From: CAVRZJ01 sp964594125
GTDB taxonomy: Bacteria; Acidobacteriota; Thermoanaerobaculia; Thermoanaerobaculales; Thermoanaerobaculaceae
Length of the DNA stretch: 64,000 nt
Assembly (NCBI GenBank): GCA_964594125.1
Contig: CAZQLL010000004.1
Span: 124,001 to 188,000, forward strand
Reading direction: 5' to 3'
Positions 59,029 to 64,000 of this stretch are shown one piece after another; position 1 is the first letter of the stretch; every line of letters begins with the position of its first letter. The notes below the pieces were generated by a model that saw nothing but the letters and a program-made list of their open reading frames with translations, ran no database searches and was not told where the DNA came from. The position numbers were made by a program, and so were the translations under genes.

Positions 59029-59589
59029 TCATTCCACCACCCTCACCCGGGCCTGCCGCAGTGCCTCCACGAGGCGAGTCCTCAGTGCATCGGTGGTCGG
59101 CCCTGCCGGGACTCGATCGAGTGAACGAAGCATCATGACCCGGAGGCAGTCGCGGTCAATGCAGCCACCATAGTCCACGAAGGACAGATTAGGTAGCTCC
59201 GTAACCCACTCATCGAATTGACTTTGATGTTCTGCCATAGTTTCCAAGAAGAGCCGTGGCTCGGCCGCTGTGAACATACAGAAGTGGTCGGAGATTACCG
59301 TACTCGCCGCCCCGTCCCTGGCTTTCCACTTCTCCAGGTAAGAGAGCAAACCCGCTCGGGTGTACACAAGGCCCTCGTCAGTTGCATGAGGATGAGGTGA
59401 AGCGGCCCTGGCAACCAAGACAAGCCCGGAAATCAGGCAGAGTGAGATCAGTGCTGCCAAACCGAGACGGCGTTGCCACCGCCTGAGGAGCTTTAGGCCT
59501 GCCACTGCGCTGAACACTGGGACCCTCCCCTCTCCTGCTCGGAGCTGCACCTTGGTGCGGCCTGTAGGCTCATCTGGACTGCGGGACAT
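59029..59589 (-). CDS. Putative immunity protein, single membrane anchor with periplasmic domain
   Basis: 186 residues, no recognised family. It has a basic N-terminus and one hydrophobic segment (residues about 42-62, LGLAALISLCLISGLVLVA), then a soluble part of about 120 residues with a GGCIDRDCLRVMML motif containing two cysteines. The start lies inside the end of the Rhs-tip gene (20-base overlap), the order expected of a toxin-immunity pair. An anchor placing the domain in the periplasm would match a cell-wall-directed toxin. Base composition is visibly lower in GC than the chromosome around it. Function is inferred from position only. Confidence 0.55.
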   Translation of the reverse strand: MSRSPDEPTGRTKVQLRAGEGRVPVFSAVAGLKLLRRWQRRLGLAALISLCLISGLVLVARAASPHPHATDEGLVYTRAGLLSYLEKWKARDGAASTVISDHFCMFTAAEPRLFLETMAEHQSQFDEWVTELPNLSFVDYGGCIDRDCLRVMMLRSLDRVPAGPTTDALRTRLVEALRQARVRVVE

Positions 59590-60382
59590 CTTTCGGTGTC
59601 GGCTCCTTCAATCTGACGGCTGGCGGCTCCGTCTGACAACCCTCACCAACACAGTTTGGCTCGTCTGGCGGGTCCTGGATTGTCACCCAGATGCTCGTGC
59701 TCTCACCGTTCGCCTTGTCTATCTTCGCGATGAAGTCGATTCCGACGAGAAGCCCGGTGAGCGCCAGTTTGCTGTGGAGAACTTTGTCAGTCGATGCGGT
59801 CGTTCCAGGCAGAATGCAACCCTTCGTGTCGTCTGGCGTGTTCCCTGGGTGTAGGAGGATGTCGGATCGGCCTGGCACCTCATGGAGTTTCAGGACTGAC
59901 CCGAGGCTTGGGCTGTTATGCCGGGTAGCCTTGTAGGTTCCTGCGGGTATGCGACTCTTGAAGGGTAGGTTCTCACGCCCGGGGAGTTCCAGAGTGCGCC
60001 CGGAAGCCGTCACCCCGGATGTTGAGTAGCTACCAGGCGTACTTTTCGAGGTCTCCGGACCACGCTGTATAAGAATACTGATGTCAGTCAGCCCATCAGG
60101 ATCTACACGATTGAGAGGGTTGGCTCGCGAGTACGAGAAGGCACTCCAACTCTGTGGCGATCTAGGCCTTGTACCTGCCGGATCCACACTCAAGAACCTC
60201 GCGATATTCGCGTTGTAGTACCTCGCATGCAGGGAATCACGCTCCTGCCACGAAAACACCGCTAGATCGCTGGTTTCGCTGACATCACTCCAGGCAATCT
60301 CGGCTGGAAGCCCGGACGCGAGTTTTTCCCAAGCTGGCGGTGGCGCCGGGCGCGGGTCGGTGGCAAGGGTCAGGGCGAGCAT
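59570..60382 (-). CDS. Orphan Rhs C-terminal tip with DUF5675-like domain
   Basis: 270 residues. Residues 53-98 are the end of an Rhs core (ARYYNANIARFLSVDP, then NPLNRVDPDGL, the conserved junction before variable toxin tips). Residues about 125-235 resemble DUF5675: TLELPGRENLP, SRIPAGTY (145-150), and ILLHPGNTPDDTKGCILPG with H178 and the GC pair 188-189. The H-x(n)-GC arrangement recalls the L,D-transpeptidase (YkuD) active site, which is inference. The gene has its own ATG with an AAAGGAAAA ribosome site, so it is expressed without the large Rhs shell. GC is visibly lower than in the flanks. Confidence 0.75.
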   Translation of the reverse strand: MLALTLATDPRPAPPPAWEKLASGLPAEIAWSDVSETSDLAVFSWQERDSLHARYYNANIARFLSVDPAGTRPRSPQSWSAFSYSRANPLNRVDPDGLTDISILIQRGPETSKSTPGSYSTSGVTASGRTLELPGRENLPFKSRIPAGTYKATRHNSPSLGSVLKLHEVPGRSDILLHPGNTPDDTKGCILPGTTASTDKVLHSKLALTGLLVGIDFIAKIDKANGESTSIWVTIQDPPDEPNCVGEGCQTEPPAVRLKEPTPKDVPQSR

Positions 60383-60430
60383 GAGGCGTTTTTCCTTTAG
60401 CTGCTGCCGAGGATAGCAGCCGTTGTGGGA

Positions 60431-60634
60431 TTACTCAGCGGGATCGTCTGCGTGCTCGCCGGCGAGGATCTCGTCGCGGACCTCGAGGATCCACTTGCAG
60501 ACGAACTCCACTTGCGCAGGGTGAAGCACGATGACTTGTTCCTCCATGTCGCCTTGAGCGATTCGGATCATGTCCTGCTGCGTGACCCCCACTTCAATGT
60601 CGAACATCTTTCGCTGGTTGGATTCTTCAACCAT
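60431..60634 (-). CDS. Small acidic protein, unknown function
   Basis: 67 residues from an ATG with a strong GAGGAGG ribosome site. Sequence is amphipathic: FDIEVGVTQQDMIRIAQGDMEEQVIVLHPAQVEFVCKWILEVRDEILAG, with one Cys and an acidic end. No family recognised, no signal peptide. It may be the last gene of the integrative element or stand alone between the Rhs tip and the palindrome cluster. Confidence 0.6.
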   Translation of the reverse strand: MVEESNQRKMFDIEVGVTQQDMIRIAQGDMEEQVIVLHPAQVEFVCKWILEVRDEILAGEHADDPAE

Positions 60635-60688
60635 GGTCTGCCTCCTCAGGTTCATGAGTGTAACGCGGGCGGCTGCATGGCGACGGCA

Positions 60689-60747
60689 GCGAGGTGAGCG
60701 CGGCCAGGCCGGAGCCGACAGCGGAGGCCTGGCTGCGCTGACCTCGC
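60689..60747. repeat. 22-bp inverted repeat (20/22 paired)
   Basis: Arms 60689-60710 and 60726-60747 around a 15-base loop. It shares the GAGGTGAGCGCG wording with the next palindrome. Confidence 0.75.
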
Positions 60748-60786
60748 CCGCGAGCGCGGTGGACACCGCGCCGGGTGGCCGGTGGC

Positions 60787-60843
60787 GGCCGGCGGTGAGC
60801 GCGCCGGCGCGGGTTTGTGCGCCGGCGCGCTGACCGGCCGGCC
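60787..60843. repeat. About 24-bp inverted repeat
   Basis: Arms 60787-60810 and 60819-60843 around GGGTTTGT, with one bulged base and one mismatch. A very stable hairpin. Confidence 0.75.
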
Positions 60844-61033
60844 TTGGGGTGGGAGCCGACGGCGCCGAGGAGCGAAAGCGAGGACCGAAGGGCCGAGCCG
60901 CTCCGGAGGCGACGGCGGCGAGGTGAAAGCGCGGCCGGAGGCCGCCACCGCAAGGGAGCCCCCTTGAGGGGGCGGCGGGGGCGAGGGCCACGGCGAGCGC
61001 GGTGGACCGCGCAAGGCGCCGCTCGAGGGAAGG

Positions 61034-61056
61034 AGACATAGGCTTCGCTTATGTCT
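61034..61056. repeat. 7-bp hairpin AGACATA/TATGTCT
   Basis: Perfect arms around a 9-base loop, inside a segment with further short palindromes (60958-60973, GCCCCC/GGGGGC). Confidence 0.6.
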
Positions 61057-61082
61057 AGCGGAGCGAGGGGAGCCGGAGGGCG

Positions 61083-61138
61083 CGGCGGTTGCTGCCTCCT
61101 TTAGCCGCGGCGACTTGACGACCACGTTGCAACCGCCG
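61083..61138. repeat. 10-bp inverted repeat with 36-base loop
   Basis: CGGCGGTTGC (61083-61092) pairs with GCAACCGCCG (61129-61138). Confidence 0.6.
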
Positions 61139-61150
61139 TGACCGGAGGCC

Positions 61151-61177
61151 ACGTCCGATAGGCGCCTTATCGGACGT
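61151..61177. repeat. Perfect 10-bp hairpin ACGTCCGATA/TATCGGACGT
   Basis: Arms 61151-61160 and 61168-61177, loop GGCGCCT. The inner AT-containing arms and GC centre recall recombinase core sites, which is unproven. Confidence 0.7.
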
Positions 61178-61420
61178 GCCGAGCGACGCGACTTCCCGAC
61201 AAGCGGCGCAGGCGAGCGCCGCCGCTCTTTGCTCGATGTGGCCCTCGCGGGCGGGCAGGGGTGAGAAGGCCGAGCGCAGCGAGGCCAGTAGCGGGCGGCG
61301 CGCGCAGCGAGCGGAGGCCCGCAGGGCCGCAGCGCGAGCACGCCGACCCTCCGCTCAAGCTTTGCGCCTTCGTGGTCGACATCGGCGGCGCGGTCAGCCT
61401 CGGCAAGCCGAAGGCCGGCG

Positions 61421-61469
61421 CGGCGGGCGCCGGCCAACGGCGAAGACGTTGGCCGAGCTGCGCCCGCCG
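61421..61469. repeat. Two-step inverted repeat next to the recombinase gene
   Basis: Outer arms of 10 bp (61421-61430 with 61460-61469) and inner arms of 9 bp (61431-61439 with 61447-61455), with a 4-base one-sided bulge AGCT and a 7-base loop. It lies 32 bases past the end of the recombinase gene. Confidence 0.65.
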
Positions 61470-61500
61470 TGACGGCCGTCAAGCTCGCCGGCGCCGTCGC

Positions 61501-62595
61501 CTACGCTTGGGGATCAGCAAAACCAGCAGCTAAAGAAGAAGGTGGCAGCTCACTTCTCTCGGTATCATCGGCCGGAGAGCCTTCTGTTTCCTCACTACTT
61601 AGCACATGCTTTCGCTCAAGATGGGCGCCGGGGTGCGTCCGGGCGTGGACCTCCTTGAGCTGGCGGATGGCGACGCGGGTGTAGATCTGCGTCGTCGAGA
61701 TGTCGGCGTGGCCGAGCATCGCCTGGATGAAGCGCAGCTCGGCGCCGCCTTCCAGCATCAAGGTCGCCATCGTGTGGCGGAAGAGGTGGCAGGCGCCGGT
61801 CTTCCCAATCTCCGCCTGGTCGATGTAGCGGTGCACGAGCTTGGCCATTGCCTGGGGCGTGTACGGCAGGTGGAGGCGCGTGAGGAAAAGCCAGCCCTCG
61901 TCGGGCTCGCGGACGAAGTTGGGCCTTACGTCCTCGAGGTATTTCTCCAGCCACGCGGCGGCGCGCTCGCCGAGCGGCACCATGCGGTCCTTCTTCCCCT
62001 TGCCCTGGCGCACCGTGAGCGAGCCGGCCTCGATGTCGATGTCGTGCACCCGGAGGCTGACGATCTCCTGGCGGCGGATCCCGGTGGCGTAGAGCGTCTC
62101 GAGGATGGCACGGTCACGCAGGCCGTCGCGCGTGATCACCTTCGGCTGCGCGAGCACCTTCTCCGCTTCTTGAGCGGTGAGGATCGCCTTGGGGAGCCGG
62201 CGCTCCTGGTGCGGCAGGTCGAGGAAGTCGGTGGGGTTTGCCGCAATCACGTGCTGCCGGAGGAGCCACTTAAAGAACCGCCGCACGTCGGCCAGGCAGT
62301 CGTACTGAAAGCGGAAGGTCAGCGGTTTGCCGTTGGCCTTGCGGGCGTGGAAGAGCGTTCTCTGGTAGCGCTCGAGTAGCTCAGGGGTGATGTCCTCGAG
62401 ACGAGAGACGTCCCGCTCGTTGGCCCACACCGCGAGGTAGCGCAGGTGGATGGTGCGGGATCGTATCGAGTGCGGCGAGTAGCCGCGGATGGCGAGCTGC
62501 GAGAGGTACTGCCGGATGAAGAAGCCCACCGTGCCGGGCTCGACGGGGACGAGGTCCTCCAGGCGCTTGGCGTGTAGCGTCCGCTTGTCGGTCAT
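61501..62595 (-). CDS. Tyrosine site-specific recombinase (XerC/phage-integrase family)
   Basis: 364 residues. N-terminal SAM-like core-binding domain (GFFIRQYLSQLAIRGYSPHSIRSRTIHLRYLAVWANE, residues 24-60). The catalytic domain has R174 (TGIRRQEI), the beta-hairpin lysine in QGKGKKDRMVPL (198-208), H270 and R273 (CHLFRHTMAT), H296 (GHADISTTQ) and nucleophile Y305. All active-site residues are intact. It lacks the extra helix segment of integron integrases. The C-terminal 40 residues are longer than in XerC. It probably moves the element it sits in. Confidence 0.92.
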   Translation of the reverse strand: MTDKRTLHAKRLEDLVPVEPGTVGFFIRQYLSQLAIRGYSPHSIRSRTIHLRYLAVWANERDVSRLEDITPELLERYQRTLFHARKANGKPLTFRFQYDCLADVRRFFKWLLRQHVIAANPTDFLDLPHQERRLPKAILTAQEAEKVLAQPKVITRDGLRDRAILETLYATGIRRQEIVSLRVHDIDIEAGSLTVRQGKGKKDRMVPLGERAAAWLEKYLEDVRPNFVREPDEGWLFLTRLHLPYTPQAMAKLVHRYIDQAEIGKTGACHLFRHTMATLMLEGGAELRFIQAMLGHADISTTQIYTRVAIRQLKEVHARTHPGAHLERKHVLSSEETEGSPADDTERSELPPSSLAAGFADPQA

Positions 62596-62712
62596 TGCCG
62601 GTTACGCCCGGCCGCCAGTACGGCGTGCGGCTGTGGGTACGATGGGCCGCGAGAGGGTGTCCCGAGACGTGCTTTTCCGACGCTTTCAGGGGCTGAGGCG
62701 TCAGAATGCCCG

Positions 62713-64000
62713 TCACCATTGGGTTTTCCTGGCACACCGGCGGGGCTCAATGGGGGCTCGGTGCGGGCTCGATTGGGGGCTCGATGGACCCTCGATCTCG
62801 CCTCCTTTGTGCTCGGAGTGCTCTTGGGACCCCTCGAAGTGAGGACCGTACTGCTGGCCGGCGAGGTGCCTGAGCTTCTCCACGTCGATCAGGCCGACCA
62901 GGAAAGGGCGGCCGTCGGCCCCTTTCCCGTCCCACAGCAGCTCGTAGACGAAGCTCTGCCCTCGCCCGCCGCGGTGGACGAGCACGTACTCCAGGGCCAC
63001 CAGCTTGTCGAGGTGCGTCCTGACCTGGAAGTCGGTCCAGCCGGTGTGCTCGCGCACGTCGCGGCGGGAGAAGCGCAGGTCCTGGCGGTCGATCGCCTGG
63101 GCAGCACAGCGCGCCGCCACCATGCCATCGAGTGAGAGCAGCAGCCTCCTCGTCTGCGGTGACAGCTCGTCGAGGCTTCTGCCGAGCACCTCGTGGGCGA
63201 GCCGGTTGGCGAGGGCGATGTCGTCGAGGGTGACCTCGAGGTACTCGATCTCTTCCCCACGGTGACGAGTGTGCTGGATTGGCCGCTGGTATTGGTGCAG
63301 CAGGGCGATCGTGCGGATCAATGTGAGGTACTTGAGGTGGTCTCTCCTGGTGCGGGTCTTGTCGTCGAGGAAGGTCAGGTGGCGGGCGTAGGGGTTGGCC
63401 ACCCACAAGGGACGCAGCAGGCGCTGAGCGTTGCGGTGGAGCGTGAGGAGCTGCTGGCTGTCGTGCCGGCGCAGCAGGCCCTCGAGGGTCTGGCTCTCGC
63501 GCTGCAAGCGGTGGATCGCCCGCGTCTGCTCGCGGTCCTCGTCGACGGTGAGGACGATGCAGCGATTGAGCAGCTCCTCGTCGATCTCGATGGCGGTGGT
63601 GGTGAGCAGGATCATCACCGGCCCCTCGACGCGGTACTCGTGGGTGATCAGGCGGCCGGTCTGAGGGTCCTTCCCCGTCGAGGCGATCGTCAGCTCGCCT
63701 TCGCTTTGCAGGAGCTTCAAGGCGTAGCTGGCGCGCTCGGCGCCTTCCTCCTCGGCGATGGCGAGGATCTTGTGCTTGAGGTCGGCGTCGCCCATGTAGA
63801 AGAGCGACTGCCCGGTCATCGCCGAGTACTTGACCCGCTCCTCTTCGGGCATGAAGGCGAGGATCGCTTCCATGAGCGCCGTCTTCCCGGCCGCCGAGCT
63901 GGACTGGATGATCACCGCCAGCGGCTCGTCGAGCTTGCGGGAGACGGCGGCGAGGTAGCCGACGAGCTTGTTGGTCTCCTCGCCGACCACGCCGCAGCGC
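62713..64000 (-). CDS. P-loop (AAA+/primase-helicase-like) protein, C-terminal part, cut by window edge
   Basis: 429 residues visible. Near the left of the visible part is a P-loop (VIIQSSSAAGKTALMEAIL) and an acidic stretch (KILAIAEEEGAERASYALKLLQSEGELTIAS) followed by VEGPVMILLTTTAIEIDEELLNRCIVLTVDEDREQT, an AAA+-like sensor with a pseudo-arginine finger. The C-terminal 150 residues include a winged-helix-like part (RRDVREHTGWTDFQVRTHLDKLVALEYVLVHRGG). I recall similar genes as large element-encoded DNA primase-helicase proteins next to tyrosine recombinases; the zinc and primase parts would lie beyond the edge. The reading frame stays open at the edge. Confidence 0.65.
   Translation of the reverse strand, partial: RCGVVGEETNKLVGYLAAVSRKLDEPLAVIIQSSSAAGKTALMEAILAFMPEEERVKYSAMTGQSLFYMGDADLKHKILAIAEEEGAERASYALKLLQSEGELTIASTGKDPQTGRLITHEYRVEGPVMILLTTTAIEIDEELLNRCIVLTVDEDREQTRAIHRLQRESQTLEGLLRRHDSQQLLTLHRNAQRLLRPLWVANPYARHLTFLDDKTRTRRDHLKYLTLIRTIALLHQYQRPIQHTRHRGEEIEYLEVTLDDIALANRLAHEVLGRSLDELSPQTRRLLLSLDGMVAARCAAQAIDRQDLRFSRRDVREHTGWTDFQVRTHLDKLVALEYVLVHRGGRGQSFVYELLWDGKGADGRPFLVGLIDVEKLRHLAGQQYGPHFEGSQEHSEHKGGEIEGPSSPQSSPHRAPIEPRRCARKTQW

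Larger units (their letters stand above)
60640..64000. mobile_element. Probable integrative element: palindrome cluster, tyrosine recombinase, P-loop replication-type protein
   Basis: From the inverted-repeat cluster (60689-61469) through the recombinase to the partial P-loop gene at the edge. The recombinase and the P-loop gene run in the same direction and neither is a core chromosomal gene. Boundaries are guesses; no attachment-site duplication is visible, and the right end is outside the window. Confidence 0.45.

Noticed and set aside
60689..61469. Integron attC array next to the recombinase
   Set aside because: No GTTRRRY/RYYYAAC core pairs were found at the ends of the palindromes, and the recombinase lacks the integron-integrase insertion.

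Overview
GC-rich window (roughly 70% by eye) from a bacterial chromosome, probably a metagenome-derived Acidobacteriota relative near class Thermoanaerobaculia. That placement is inferred from the combination of reductive-type dsr genes, MshEN and BACON-domain proteins and overall composition; no marker gene here proves it. The cell is Gram-negative: there are porins, RND efflux systems and a SurE/Pcm pair. It appears able to reduce sulfite or sulfate. A heme A synthase gene implies it can also make an aa3-type oxidase.

Layout. (1) 1-12930, minus strand: a dissimilatory sulfur locus. One operon reads dsrM-dsrK-porin-yeiH. A second reads dsrA-dsrB-dsrD-ferritin-like gene-dsrL-like gene-dsrN-HEAT-like gene-TPR gene. 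Both are preceded by sequences matching the sigma-54 -24/-12 promoter, which suggests joint control by an enhancer-binding activator. (2) 13185-30582: housekeeping genes, namely queC, a GH3 (NagZ-like) hydrolase, mutS, tsaB, rimI, an MshEN protein, HU, an M50 protease, dtd, murJ, ssb, a zinc-ribbon protein, a very large secreted protein with a dead subtilase fold and nine BACON repeats, tRNA-Arg(CCT), acylphosphatase, pcm, surE and a PspC protein. (3) 30713-34975: a zinc (or manganese) uptake operon with a His/Cys-rich exported protein, an outer-membrane channel and ZnuA/C/B. (4) 35000-39954: cstA, a fused 11-heme cytochrome c/cytochrome b, queE and a YidB-like protein. (5) 40054-57720, minus strand: metal resistance. 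It holds a cus-type Cu/Ag RND system, vapBC, a CDF exporter, a czc-type divalent-metal RND system and ctaA. (6) 57721-64000: an accessory island with repeats, a degraded Rhs core fragment, an orphan Rhs tip carrying a DUF5675-like domain with a putative membrane immunity protein, a dense cluster of long inverted repeats, a tyrosine recombinase and a P-loop replication-type protein that runs off the right edge.

How it fits together. DsrAB reduces sulfite. DsrMK links this to the quinone pool. The DsrL-like flavoprotein could exchange electrons between NAD(P)H and DsrAB. DsrN amidates siroheme. YeiH and the porin may move sulfur oxyanions or other anions across the two membranes. The metal clusters pair import of scarce zinc with export of toxic copper and divalent metals. 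The right-hand island is the most likely place for something undescribed: a modular Rhs toxin/immunity unit bounded by duplicated hairpin-containing repeats, beside a recombinase with an array of long palindromes.
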